Positions 33,716 to 45,151 of a stretch of DNA of 64,000 nucleotides are shown in pieces (within the stretch, counting starts at the first letter, position 1; each line of letters begins with the position of its first letter). The stretch spans positions 7,879,001 through 7,943,000 of the forward strand of contig CM055318.2 of the NCBI GenBank assembly GCA_029255685.2, given 5' to 3'. This DNA is from Silene conica. Taxonomy: Eukaryota; Streptophyta; Magnoliopsida; Caryophyllales; Caryophyllaceae. A program made the translations under genes and the position numbers. Below the pieces are notes generated by a model. That model worked only from the letters and a program-made list of their open reading frames with translations. It searched no databases and was not told the DNA's origin.

Positions 33716-33877
33716 CTATGTTACTCCGACACTTCGCTTAACTGTGGTGTCGCGTGTCACACGTGTCGGTGTCCGACACTTCGACACTTCAATTTAACCA
33801 AGAAATAAGAAAATTCACCCAAAATAGCCGTGTCCGACACGCCGACCAACACGTGTCGGCGTGTCTGAGTAACACTG
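33716..33877. mobile_element. hAT-type MITE with 8-bp target duplication
   Basis: About 162 bp flanked by GTTACACT at 33708-33715 and 33878-33885. The ends are inverted (TGTTACTCCGACAC/GTGTCTGAGTAACA). The interior is full of CGTGTCGG/CCGACACG palindromes and would fold strongly. An 8-bp duplication indicates the hAT superfamily. Confidence 0.75.
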
Positions 33878-34207
33878 GTTACACTAGTAAGTAAACTAAA
33901 TAACAATTGATCGGAACAGACGATTCAAAACTAACGACACATATAGACACTAGTACCGCTAGAGTAATTAGCAGTAAATGGGCCGGGCCATACATGTAGC
34001 CCAGTAACAAAACAAAACACAAAGGCCCACTGCACTAAACCACCGTACTCTCAATTTTAACGTGTTTCTAACGGTAACTTTTCACTTATTCCTCTGTTTC
34101 TCACTGTTACCTCTTCCTTCCCCTTCTCTTCAACGGCTACAAAACCCCAGAACAGCAATAAAAAACCCACATAAAATTAATCAAATCAGATAACAGGTAA
34201 AAAAAAT

Positions 34208-35179
34208 ATGGAAGAATCATGCAAGGAATCATTGTTAAAAGGAAGAGAAGTTATAGTAATTCGGTATGTAAATCCAACAATGTCAAATGATCTATTGGAT
34301 AAGTTTCCTGATTATTCCGCTTTCGGTTTCGATTACTCTCAGAGCGCTATTTGGTCCCCGTTGGTTCCTAGGTTTCATTCCCTCTCTTGCTTGAGTAACA
34401 AGTCTCCTGATTTTAAGAGGAAGATTTCTTTTGATGATGTTGATGGTGATGGTGATGGTAATGGTGACGGTGATGGTGGTGGTGATGGTTGTAGTGTTTT
34501 TGGGAAGGTTAATTTGTCTGGTGTTAAGAGGAAGGTTTTCGCTTTTGGGTCGAAATTGAATGCTAATTTGAAGAAGAAGAAGTTGATGAAATTTGATAAA
34601 CATAAGTCTAAGGTTTCTGATTTCCCTCCAAAGTCTTCTCCTTCTTCTAATAAGGTAATTTCTTTTTTTTTTTTTTTAAACTGGTATAGATCACGCGCAA
34701 TTTTTGATAAATATTAGCAAATTAAGATACTCGTTTTTTGGTCGTGGGTTTACATTTTGAGAAAGTCCGGATTTCATTTATAATTTCACTGAATTATAAT
34801 TAATCTCCCAATGCAATGTAAAATACTCGATTTTTGGACATGGGTTCTGCTTACATTTTGAGAAAGTCCGAATTTCATCTATAATTCCAATGAATTTTAA
34901 TTAATCTGCCAAGACAATGTTAGTTAATCGGTACTCACAATTTTCACTCAATAATGTTGAGAATTCGGAAATTTTAACTAAAATCCTAGTGCAATTGAAG
35001 GGTTTATACTTTATATGTGTATTGAATTAATTGTATTAGATATTGGATGAATGTAGGGATGGAAGAAGGCATTGAAGATGACAACAAAACAATTTAAGAA
35101 GAAAAAAGATCATCAAATTCACCATAATCCTAATTCTCGCATCACTCTGGCTGATTATTTGCAGTGTCAGAATTTGTAG
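34208..35179 (+). CDS. Small basic protein of unknown function, two exons
   Basis: Exons 34208-34654 and 35057-35179 are joined by an AATAAG|GTAATT donor and an ATGTAG|GGATGG acceptor; total 189 residues. The N-terminal third is the most protein-like part (EVIVIRYVNPTMSNDLLDKF, FGFDYSQSAIWSPLVPRFH). Next comes a DGDGDGNGDGDGGGDG tract encoded by a GGTGAT microsatellite, then Lys-rich stretches (LKKKKLMKFDKHKSK, KKALKMTTKQFKKKKDH) and the end TLADYLQCQNL. The Lys-rich runs suggest a nuclear protein. I do not recognise the family. The start is the first ATG after a pyrimidine-rich leader, and CDS composition differs clearly from the AT-rich flanks. Function not assigned. Confidence 0.7.
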
Positions 35180-35759
35180 TTTTTTTTTTTTTTTTTTATT
35201 TCATTAATTAGTGGTTGAATTTCAGTTCAACCTTATTTGTGATTTGTTAAATAAAAGCCATAATGTGGCACGAACTAGTGGTTTTAATGATTGTTTTATG
35301 TTGTAGTTTGTATCAATTAATCAATTGGTTTATTGATTAATTAATGATTATAATCAAGATTTCACTTTGCAATCTTGAATGGACTTTTAAAAGTTCTCAT
35401 TTATTTCTTTCTCATTTTGTTCAATAAAATGATCGGGTAAGTAACATATTTATCCTCGTGATTTTTTTTATACTTTAACTAGTTTTGGAGTCCGTGAAAA
35501 TCACGGGATCATTAATAATTTACTGTGTTTAAGTGTGTAATTTGTGAATAACTTATACGGAGTAGTCCCTCTCTCAATCATTTGTTTAAAACGAACACGA
35601 CTGAGGAAGCGGTATTTTAAAACAAATGTTTAATACAATCCAATTTTTGATTCAGGAGGATAGGCAAACCAAAATGTGAATAACTTGGTTGTTTTGAAAC
35701 GACCATCTAAAAATTGTATTGAAATTTATTTTCTACTCCGTATACAGTTAAAACCTCCT

Positions 35760-36130
35760 AACTTCGAAATATATATGAAAACATTTATTACTAATTCTCT
35801 CAAAATTTTATGAATGAAATGAAAGAATAAAAAAATATGGTACATAAATAAAGAGTATATATAATAATGATGAAATGAAAGTTAAAGGTCATTTTATTAA
35901 TAAATGAAATAATGGTTAAATAAATAAGGTAAATTATAAGAGAAGATCAATTACAATTTTCTTTTGTTTATGCCTTCTATTTTTTTTATAATTTTTTAAC
36001 TTGTATTTTTTATTTTTCTTAAATTGGTAATTCATGTCACTTTTTTGGTCATGTCACATAAAAGTTGTCACGTCACAATTAAACTTGTCATATCACATTT
36101 TTTAGGTTAGCCTTTTAATACGAGTTTATA
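35760..36130. repeat. Direct repeat within Helitron, unit 1
   Basis: Starts near CTAATTCTCTCAAAATTTTATG and includes AGGTCATTT.ATTAA, GAGAAGATCAAT and CATGTCACAT blocks. The same order is seen in 37345-37725 with about 20-25% differences by eye. Confidence 0.65.
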
Positions 36131-36899
36131 GATTTAGGACCAAGTAGGAGAGTAATCTAAATATCAAAACTTTATTGGTGAACTCTAATTATAATTATTA
36201 GTAGTATAAGTTCGGCAAAAGTAATTGAACATCTATTGGAATCACGCAACAAATAGAGATTTATATACAATTCCAAACATAGATTATTCAAATTCGACCA
36301 TTCATCCAAAAGTATAATCAAAATAATATTATTATACTTCATACGATATATTAACATTTCCTAATTCATAAGAAATAAAATATAAACAGATCATTTAGAA
36401 AAGAACATTTATCCACATTGTGATTACAGAATAATATATTTGATGGAAAGCAAAAAATGATTTAAGGGCTTGATGAAAGCATTGGAATTAGAACAACAAA
36501 TTGGAGAATAAGAATTGGTTTCTAACTAATTACTAATCGTGTATATTTTTATTATGAATATATTTATAACACTATGATATGATAAAATTGATATATGTGC
36601 ATCGTACTTTAACACTTTGACTAACCAATTTGATTTCTAACCTGTTTTATAAAATAAAAATAGAACATAAGCGTTACAAAGGATACCAACGTGGAGGAAA
36701 GATTGAAACACAATAATGTAACATGTCAATAACTTATTAAAGGTTTTTGTAACCTTTCGATGTTTCAAACACACCATTGTAGAAAGAAAAAAATTGGCAA
36801 ATATAAAAATCATTCAAATAAAGAAAAAATATGTAAAGAAAATCCATAGCTATTATTTTCAATCTCATGCATTGTTATTTATACGCGAGTATGTCATCC

Positions 36900-37330
36900 C
36901 TTGTAATATTAATGTAAACACAAAAATAATAACTGATGAGATTCTAATTGATTCAAAACATAATAAAAGTAAAAAAGAGAATAATTAACTTAGTTCCTTG
37001 CGTATACTTTACATAGATTTTTTTACTAAAGTTGAAAATTCAACCTCCTGCAATATTCATATAAACACACAAAAAAAACTAATAAGATTCTAATTGATTC
37101 AAAATATAATAAAAATAAGAAGCGGATAATTAATTTAGTTCTCTAGGTATACCTCACTACCAATTTTTTGACTAAAAATGAAAAATTATTCTCCTTCAAT
37201 ATTAAAACAAACACAAAAAATAATAAATAATAAGATTCTAATTTATTCAAAACATAATAAAAAAAAACGAAATAACTATTTTACTTTTCTATGTATACTT
37301 TAGTGCTAATTTTTGAATAAAGTTGAAATT
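36900..37330. repeat. Three tandem units of about 135 bp
   Basis: Each unit contains AAACACAAAAAATAATA, AAGATTCTAATTGATTCAAA, ATAATTAACTTAGTT and a TATACTTTA...TTTTTGACTAAA block ending in TTGAAAATT. The units are AT-rich and diverged. Confidence 0.7.
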
Positions 37331-37344
37331 AGGGTTGTTATAAT

Positions 37345-37725
37345 AGTTACATATGAAATATTTTGCAACTAATTCTCTCAAAATTTTATGAATAGAACGA
37401 AGATAAAAAAAATATGGGATGTATAAACTGGGTATATATAGTAATGGAAATAAAGTTAAAAGGTCATTTCATTAAATAAAGGAAATAATGGTTAATTAAT
37501 AAACGTAAATAAATAACATAAATTATGAGAGGAGATCAATGGTTATATTTTTTTTTTTTTTTGTGTTTAAAGCTTATATTTTTTAATTTCTTAAATTATA
37601 TTTTTTTTTCTTAAATTGATAATCCATGTCACTTCTTTTCGCCATGTCACATTTAAAGTTGTCATGTCACGTTTAATTTTGTCATGCCACACTTCTTAGA
37701 ATACACTTTTAATTAGATTTTATAG
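37345..37725. repeat. Direct repeat within Helitron, unit 2
   Basis: Partner of 35760-36130, separated from it by the tandem 135-bp units. Confidence 0.65.
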
Positions 37726-38263
37726 ATAATTTTTTTAGATAAACACAATTACACATTATAAATATCTTATCTTGGCACACGACGATAAAAAAAACTACTT
37801 AATTTAGCGTTTTAATTATATTGTATAAGTATACTATTTATACAATATATTTTTCATTAACGACTACGGAGTAAATTGTTACTTTTTATATTCCAAAAGA
37901 ACTTTAATATTTTAGATAACTAGTTGAATATATTCTAAAATTTATTATAGACAAAAGAAAGGTCAAAAGTGTATTAGAAGCTATTAACTATTTAACTTCA
38001 CCTAATAATTTTACCTTTTAATATTTTTTTAGAGTGTAAAATGTACTAATAATTAAAATATTTTAGTTTTTAGATAAATACATTGTAAATTGCTTATCTT
38101 TACACGCAAGTACGGAACACTAAAAAAATTACTGTAATAATTAGCCTTTAAATTAAATTGTCTAGATAGTTATGTAAAATTTAATCTTTATAGCAAAAGA
38201 AAATAGTTGCATGATGTAAATTTACAGTAATGCATTTTTTTTATTTGGGGATTAACTTATTCT

Positions 38264-38885
38264 TTTTTTTTTTTTTTTTTGGTAAGGAGGAGTGGGACTA
38301 AGCCCGAAACGAAAGCAACAAAACGAAAAACAAAAAACACGTAAAACGAAAGAACAAAACAAAGAACGAACAAAAAACCAAACACAGCGAGCCTAGCTGA
38401 ACGTGTGGTTGGGCACCATCCGAGGCCACGCTACACCGCTAATGCCTTGTTGAGCTAGCTTGTAAACTGGTTGCGGTATATTGGATAGGTCATACTGGAT
38501 TAACTGATGAGCTTGGATTACACATTGGTTTGCCAACCAGTCCGCACACGAATTGGCTTCTCGGTAAGTGTGATGAATTTCCACTCTCCACTGAGAGTCA
38601 CGGATGAATGACTGACAAATATTGATCATATGAGAGTGAGCTGACGGAACATTGGTCGGTGTTTCCATGAACCCCATTATAGTTTTTGAGTCCGTCTGAA
38701 TAATAACCTTCTCAAATTTGTGTTCCAAAGCAATCATCAAGCCCCTTCGTAAAGCCAATAGTTCCGCTCTAGCTACCGTAGCCTCACCTAATTTCTCCGC
38801 AAACGCGCCTAAAATCTGTCCGGATGAGTTCCTGAAAATACCTCTCGCTCCCGCTAAACCCGGATTTCCTTTAGAGGCACCATCC
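38264..38885 (-). mobile_element. 5'-truncated LINE with RNase H domain
   Basis: A poly-A tail on the minus strand (T run 38264-38280) and the 9-bp duplication ACTTATTCT at 38255-38263 and 38886-38894 define the insert. It encodes only the terminal RNase H-like domain of a plant L1-type LINE (DGASKGNPGLAGARG, ARAELLALRRGL, IIQTDSKTIM, REANSCADWLAN), with Asp, Glu, Asp and Asp in the catalytic places, and a stop at about 38393. It is cut off exactly at the RNase H start, so there is no reverse transcriptase or endonuclease. The frame is intact over 164 codons, which suggests a young insertion. It sits inside the Helitron at 35479-39359. Confidence 0.9.
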
Positions 38886-39114
38886 ACTTATTCTAACAAT
38901 GAACACAGAAATTTTAAATTTAGCATGCATTTTGATTTATAAAGTACTGTTAAATTTATTAAAAATTAAGAATCTAAACTCTATTTGTTATTATGCTATT
39001 TAAAAATTTGGTGTGCATTGAATGATTGTAAATTCATTATTTTTATTTTATTTTATTTTTTAAAATAATGATGTTATGCTATTTAAAAATTTGGTATGCA
39101 TTTAATGCTTGTAA

Positions 39115-39354
39115 ATCCATTAATTTTTTATTTTGTTTTTTTTTAGATAATGATGATGATGTGGCTTGCTAGAATTCCTCAAAATTGAAATGGTGAAATG
39201 TGATGTTTTGTCTTGCCTTTTTATATTATATATAGAATCCATTAATTTTTTTATTTTGTCTTTTTTTAGATAATGATGATGATGTGGCTTGCTAGAATTC
39301 GTCAAAATTGAAATGGTGAAATGTGATACTTTGTCTTGCATTTTTATATTATAT
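39115..39354 (-). repeat. Two tandem Helitron 5' ends (about 120 bp each)
   Basis: The units 39115-39234 and 39235-39354 share ATAATGATGATGATGTGGCT, GCTAGAATTC, AAATTGAAATGGTGAAATGT and TTTTTATATTATATATAGA. On the minus strand each begins like a Helitron 5' terminus. A further partial repeat (GCTATTTAAAAATTTGGT) lies at 38992-39110. Confidence 0.8.
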
Positions 39355-39734
39355 ATAGATATAGAAGTTCAAAATAATGAAGAACATAAGTTGTTGGTTC
39401 GAAAAGAATTGATCAACTAGTATTCTTGAAATTCGTTCTTGTACTTTAATTTTGGTAGTTAAGGTAAAATCGCATTTGATAAGGTCTCAAAATACGACCA
39501 ATATTACCTCTCAAACCTTAACAAATTAACAACAATGCCTTTTCTTTTCTCTAATCACTTAATTTCTTAACCGATCAATTTTGATATAGCTTCACACTCG
39601 CATAATAGAATACAATCTTCAACATATTCTCTCTTTTATCCTCCCCCACAATCTTGTAAACAAACATTACCGATCATATAGCAAATTAAGCTTAGATTTT
39701 TAAATCGGTCCAAACGAGCGCACTATGTCGCGGG

Positions 39735-39803
39735 TGAGAATCGAAGCGCCAATTTCAAGGTTGGGATAAGAGAACTCTTACCACTTGAGCTAATTCTTAT
39801 TCT
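39735..39803 (-). other. tRNA-like sequence, possible SINE head
   Basis: The minus strand reads TTAGCTCAAGTGGTAAGAG, matching a polymerase III A box, and about 35 bp later GCTTCGATTCTCACC, close to a B box. It does not fold into a good tRNA. Downstream GTGCGCTCGTTTGGACCG may be SINE body. No tail or target duplication was defined. Confidence 0.4.
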
Positions 39804-39989
39804 CTATGCTAAGATTTTATACGGTACTACACTTTACTCTTGAAATAAATAAATTCTACTTACGATAGTATGTGATACTCGTAATCGATTAAAATTATGT
39901 TGAGATGGGATTAGACCTAATAAAATCAACTTGATGCAAAAGGGTTGTCTGAGACTTGAAATTAACCCGATTTGCCGCGCTTGAATTAC

Positions 39990-40320
39990 ACCCGATATTC
40001 AAATTAACCGATCCGAGCTTTCGTGGACCCGTGAGTCCGTGACAGACCGGACTCGGTCCGAAACCACCCAGCTAGATAATGACCCGACATAATAAACTTT
40101 AATTAATACATTTTCCCTCTTAATTATTGACCCAAATATAACTGGACCCGAAGTAACATGATCCGCTTGGCCCGAAAATGACTGGACCAACAAACCAAAA
40201 ATAAACTTGTAACTCGAATAATTCAACCGATCCAAACTAACCCATAATTTAAAAAAAAAACCCAAAATAACGTGCCCTCAATCAGACCCGATTGACCTGT
40301 TTACAAGGTCTAGATGCGAT
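39990..40320. repeat. Degenerate GACCCGA-rich tract
   Basis: Frequent GACCCG, CCGATCC, GGACCCG and TGGCCCGA words without a fixed period. A similar tract occurs at 51230-51420. No coding potential; the minus-strand ORF is an artefact. Confidence 0.5.
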
Positions 40321-40523
40321 ATTTCATATTGGACCGGTCTCTCACCTTATCCTCTCCTGTGGATCATTGGTTTGAACTTGAATTATGCTCCATAGGAACG
40401 AACTCACAAAAACTATCTTCTTCTTCATCATCTTCATCGAATCATTACGGCAATACACCATGAAAATTCTGCAATTACACTAACAACAATCCAAACACAG
40501 CACAATTCACAATTCACAATTCC

Positions 40524-43070
40524 ATGAAACTTTACACTCAAAAACCCAATTCCATCCCCTTCATCGCATCACTAAAACACTCAACATTTTCAACATCCAT
40601 GGCTACTTCAACCCTTTCTTTCCCCACCCCGCCTGGACCCCACACACTGTCTCCACATCGTCACGCTTCCCAACACTTCTCATTACAAACCCTACCTCTC
40701 GACGAACCTCCAATGTCGCTCAAAACACCTTCAATTCGAACCCGATTAAGTGACTTATGCAGAGACGGAAAACCTCAAATTGCACTCCAACTGTTCGACG
40801 CATTGCCTAACCCAAGTACTGTATTATGGAACACAATTATTATTGGGTTTATTTGTAATAACTTAGCCTCTGATGCGCTTATGTTTTACGCGCGAATGAG
40901 GGGGACTGCATTGACTAAGTTTGATTCGTATACGTATTCGGCTGTTCTTAAGGCGTGTGCGGAAACCCGGCTTTTAAAGGTTGGGAAGGCTGTGCATTGT
41001 CATGTTGTGAGGTCTGAGTTGAATGCTAGTAAGATAGTGTATAATTCTCTGTTGAATATGTATTCTAGATGTTTAGGGAGTAATGGTGTTTCGCGGGTTG
41101 GGGTTGATTTGGTTAGTAGAGTCTTTAGTACGTTGAAGAAGCGGGATGTTGTCGCGTGGAATATTATGTTTTCTTGGCTTGTGAAGAATGAGAGGTTTGA
41201 TGAGGCAGTTTGGCATTTTAGGTTGATGATGAGGTTGGGAATTAAGCCTACTGCTGTTAGTTTTGTTAATGTGTTTCCTGCTGTGTCGAGAATTCGTGAT
41301 TATGAAATTGCTAGTGTTTTGTTTGGGATGCTTGTTAAGTTTGGTAGCGAGTATGTTGATGATTTGTTCGTTGTTAGCTCAGCCATAGTTATGTTTTCCG
41401 AGATGGGTTGTGTCGACTTAGCTAGAAAAACATTTGATGGGTGTAAGAATAAGAATGTGGAGGTTTGGAATAGTATGATTGGTGGCTATCTGCAGAATAA
41501 TTGTTACGTTGAGGCGCTGGAACTCTTTGTTGATGCTCTTACCTTGGAAAATATGTCGCTTGACGATGTTAGTTATATTTCCACTCTGACAACTGTTTCA
41601 CAATTGCAGGACATGGTTCTTGGTCAACAGCTACATGCTCTTGTGATTAAGAATGCGACTAGTTTGTCAGTCACTGTGATTAATGCTCTAGTTGTTATGT
41701 ATTCTAGGTGTAATTGTATTCAGGAAGCCTTTAAGGTTTTCGATGGGATGCTTAAGCGAGATGTTGTATCATGGAATACTGTGATTACTGCTCTTGTGCA
41801 AAACCGGATGGATGAAGAAGGGTTGATGCTTGTGTATGAGATGCAAAAGCAAGGGTTTAAGGTTGATGCAGTAACCGCCACTGCAATACTCTCAGCTGCA
41901 TCAAATCTTAGAAATGAGGCCTTTGGAAAGCAGACTCATGCGTATCTTATTAGGCACCAAATTGAGTTGGAGGGTATGGACAGCTATTTAATAGATATGT
42001 ATTTTAAATTTGGTTTGATTCAGCAAGGAAGAGCACTGTTTGAAGCGAGTGATAGCCTGAGTAAAGATCCAGCAACATGGAATGCCGCACTTTCTGGTTA
42101 TGTGCAATATGGGCTAGTTAACGAGGCTTTTGATGTATTTCGCCAAATGTTCGTGAGAAATGTATTGCCAAATGCAGTTACTGTAGCATCAATTCTCCCA
42201 GCATGTTGTCAAATAGGTAGTGCAACGCTCGGTAAGCAGTTGCACTGTTGCTCTATTCGTCAAGCTCTTGACCAGAATGTTTTTGTGGGCACTGCTTTAG
42301 TCGACATGTATTCCAAATTAGGAGCCCTTGCTTCTGGTGAGAATGTATTTGCTAGGATGCCCACAAAGACTGTTGTTACATATACAATCATGATCACGGG
42401 TTTTGGTCAACATGGAATGGGGGACAGAGCCTTGTCTTTATTTGATGAAATGCAGAGCTCAGGGTTAAAGCCTGATCCTGTCACGTTCGTTGCAGTCTTA
42501 TCGGCTTGCAGCTATGCTGGTTTAGTCGATGAAGGTCTTCAAATTTTCGAGGCAATGGAGAGTAAATATGGGATTAAGCCTTCAAATGAGCATTATGTTT
42601 GTGTAGTGGACATGTTGGGAAGAGATGGAAGGTTAAAGGAGGCCTTTGAGTTGGCAGAACAGCTGGGCGAGGACAGTACCACAATTCAAGCTTGGGGGGC
42701 ACTTCTTTCAGCTTGCAAAACTCATAGACAATATGAATTGGCAAAAATTGTTGCAAATAAGTTAATGAACATGGAGTGTAGCAGTAGCAAGAGTGGTTAC
42801 CATATCTTACTGTCGAATGTATACTCGGATGAAGGAAATTGGGAACTCGCTGACAAAGCTAGAAAAGGCATGCGAGAGAAAAAAGAGGTAGGTTGTAGTT
42901 GGATCGAGATTTCTGGCAATGTAAACTACTTTGCATCTAAAGATCGAAAGCACCAAGATTGTGAAGTTATATATGAGATGCTAGAAAAGCTGGTTGCTGA
43001 CATGGAGGGTGCTGGTAATAGCATTCGTTGTTCTCCAACAATGGACCATCTCATTGATGTAGATTTGTGA
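40524..43070 (+). CDS. AEF1: PLS-class pentatricopeptide repeat protein, AEF1-like RNA-editing factor
   Basis: An intronless gene of 848 residues, typical of plant PPR genes. The Ser/Thr-rich N-terminus suits an organelle transit peptide. After it come tandem PPR motifs of P, L and S type (SVVAWN-like DVVAWNIMFSWLV, EVWNSMIGGYLQN, DVVSWNTVITALVQN, ATWNAALSGYVQYG, VTYTIMITGFGQHG), then an E domain (AWGALLSACKTHR, GYHILLSNVYSDEGNW) ending without a DYW deaminase domain. Many stretches (TVLWNTIIIGFICNNL, VLWNT, DEEGLMLVYEMQKQGFK, VASILPAC) match my memory of At3g22150, AEF1, which edits chloroplast atpF and mitochondrial nad5 transcripts. The second in-frame ATG at 40599 (ATCCATGGCT, good context) may be the true start, giving 823 residues. 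It heads a block with POP2 downstream. Confidence 0.85.
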   Translation: MKLYTQKPNSIPFIASLKHSTFSTSMATSTLSFPTPPGPHTLSPHRHASQHFSLQTLPLDEPPMSLKTPSIRTRLSDLCRDGKPQIALQLFDALPNPSTVLWNTIIIGFICNNLASDALMFYARMRGTALTKFDSYTYSAVLKACAETRLLKVGKAVHCHVVRSELNASKIVYNSLLNMYSRCLGSNGVSRVGVDLVSRVFSTLKKRDVVAWNIMFSWLVKNERFDEAVWHFRLMMRLGIKPTAVSFVNVFPAVSRIRDYEIASVLFGMLVKFGSEYVDDLFVVSSAIVMFSEMGCVDLARKTFDGCKNKNVEVWNSMIGGYLQNNCYVEALELFVDALTLENMSLDDVSYISTLTTVSQLQDMVLGQQLHALVIKNATSLSVTVINALVVMYSRCNCIQEAFKVFDGMLKRDVVSWNTVITALVQNRMDEEGLMLVYEMQKQGFKVDAVTATAILSAASNLRNEAFGKQTHAYLIRHQIELEGMDSYLIDMYFKFGLIQQGRALFEASDSLSKDPATWNAALSGYVQYGLVNEAFDVFRQMFVRNVLPNAVTVASILPACCQIGSATLGKQLHCCSIRQALDQNVFVGTALVDMYSKLGALASGENVFARMPTKTVVTYTIMITGFGQHGMGDRALSLFDEMQSSGLKPDPVTFVAVLSACSYAGLVDEGLQIFEAMESKYGIKPSNEHYVCVVDMLGRDGRLKEAFELAEQLGEDSTTIQAWGALLSACKTHRQYELAKIVANKLMNMECSSSKSGYHILLSNVYSDEGNWELADKARKGMREKKEVGCSWIEISGNVNYFASKDRKHQDCEVIYEMLEKLVADMEGAGNSIRCSPTMDHLIDVDL

Positions 43071-45130
43071 CTATCTGAGTTGAAAAGGTTCATAGTAATC
43101 ACAAATCCCGATCAAAGTGATGCTTGTTCTTACTGGAAGAATTGCTTGACTGGGCAAATTGCTTCCTGTATCCTATGGACACGACCCAACGTTTAGCGAT
43201 GAAATACATTACCTCAGTCCCTCGAGGGCCTGCTACTCCTAGGCTACTAAGAGTTGGGTAAGGTGGGTCGGACGTACAACCTTCAGGCTTCAGGTATATT
43301 CATTTTCTTCCTGGGTGATATCTGTTACTTTGATCTCATTTATTAGCTTCTCTGTCAATTCAGGAAGAAGAAGTTCCCAGAAAGACTCAAATTCTTATAT
43401 TGGAAGCATCAGTGATAATTTCACTTCCAAATATCAGAAACATCAAGATGGAGATTCGCCTGTTATGGCATTCACATATGTAACGTTTAGCTATCGATGT
43501 TGATGAATGATTTGTTGAAATATGCTGCTGAGGTTAAGATGTTCAGAGTATCATTTCTGATTCTCGAAGGCTGACATCATAGGACTGTATGATAATGCAC
43601 ACATTCCTGTCATCCTGTGTCGGAAAAAACATCATTCCACTTTTGTAATCGCGATTGCATTTGCACGAGGGGGTGACACTTTATTTCTGGTGTAAACGGA
43701 GCCACAGGGCCGACAGGGGTAGGCATGTTGTTGATAGTTTTCGAACTTGGGTTGTTAGTATCTTTAGTCACTGATTGTACCACTTAATTTAGCTACCGTG
43801 TGGGGATGACCGTTTCTTTATTAGGTAAACGGGTCACAAATGCCAAATTAATCTGAAAATGCCATATTAATATGAAATATTAATGGTTAACTATCGCTTT
43901 TTTTTAAAAAAATTTACTGCTGCCAAAAAGGAAAAAAAAAAAAAAAAAAACTATCGCTTTTTTGTCAAGTATAATATTAGGCTTGATAAAATAAACGGGA
44001 AAGAGATTAAACACCAAATAAAACCGAGGATTTGCACTCGTATAATAGTATAAACTTATAAAGAACATAAATGTACTAATGTAGACGTTTGTCTTAAAGC
44101 TAAACTATCGCCTTTAAGTTTCAAGTAATATGGCTAATATAGTAGCGGTTTTTGTTGATTGATTTGACGATTTTTTTAAGTAAATGATCAATACAGTTTC
44201 TTTTTAAGTTGATATTTGGATGGACTAATAAAAAAGAGATTTTCTTTTAATATGACCAAATTTGTATTTATCAAATTAAGCAAAACTTGTGTTATTTATT
44301 TCTATTAATGTAGCAAACATATATATCAAAATTTGTGTAATTTATTTCTATTAATATAACAAACATATTTAGAAGATTAAGATGGATATTATCGTAATAA
44401 GGATTTTAACTTATTTCTATGATATCGGATAGAAAAAACAACGAAAAATGCACGCGGTATCATTGAAGTTTGATATTTTGTCCAAAATATCCAATTGTTT
44501 TATCCATAAAATTTTAAGAGGGCATACTCGTGGGTATGACTTACGAGCTCATAAAATGACGATTTTTTTTTTCAAATTGATCATCTTTCCGAGAACTACG
44601 ACTTCAAAAAAATCGAGTTAGGAATTCGTGACTATGATCACTCAAATTTTGTCCGGTCAAAAAAAATTTTTGACATACAATAACTCTTAGAAACAGAATC
44701 CAAATATGACATTTTTTCAAATCTTAATTTTCGTAAAGTTCATCGATTTGAAAAAAAATATATCTTTTTTGAACTCCTAATAGAGGTTCTCTTAAAATTT
44801 TAGATTTGAAAAACTAGGCATTTTAAGCAAAATATCAAACCTCAACAACACCGTGTACAAAATCCAAAAAAATAAAGATGACAATATAAACACAAATTTT
44901 CATTTAAAATAGATTCTATCCATCACAAGTTGAAGACAATAGTATTCTCTAACAATATACAAGTGGTATTATTCATAGGTGTTTTATTTTCTCGAACTAC
45001 CCTTTCACTTGTTTTATTGTAAAACAAACATTATCTGTTCTCAACATATTACGGATATACTCGTTAAGAGTCTTTGAAATATAAAAAGAGTGGAAAAGGA
45101 TATATTGTGGAGGTACTTTCCTTTGTGTCT
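43071..45130. other. Intergenic region between PPR and SRP receptor genes
   Basis: 43071-43700 is probably 3' UTR and downstream flank of the PPR gene. Beyond 43800 it is AT-rich. A poly-A run lies at 43930-43950, bracketed by two ACTATCGCTTTTTT phrases 70 bp apart. No gene or complete transposon was seen. Confidence 0.5.
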
Positions 45131-45151
45131 TCGAAGTTGTCAACCTTCTCG

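Larger units (their letters stand above)
35479..39359 (-). mobile_element. Non-autonomous Helitron, 3.9 kb
   Basis: The minus strand starts A|TCTATATATAATATAAAAAT at 39359 and ends with the hairpin CCCGTGATTTTCACGGA, a spacer and CTAG at 35482-35479 followed by T. No Rep/helicase was found. Inside are three tandem units of about 135 bp (36900-37330), a pair of about 380-bp direct repeats, duplicated 5' ends (39115-39354) and a truncated LINE inserted later. Stretches of CATGTCACATTT type recur. Both termini match the Helitron insertion rule; whether 39359 or the near-identical 39234 end belongs to this 3' end is uncertain. Confidence 0.65.

Noticed and set aside
39120..39341. Repetitive peptide ORF with HHHHYLKK
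   Set aside because: It is the translation of two tandem Helitron 5' ends.
39735..39803. Functional tRNA gene
   Set aside because: A- and B-box-like words are present but the anticodon and acceptor stems do not pair; kept only as a tRNA-like/SINE candidate.
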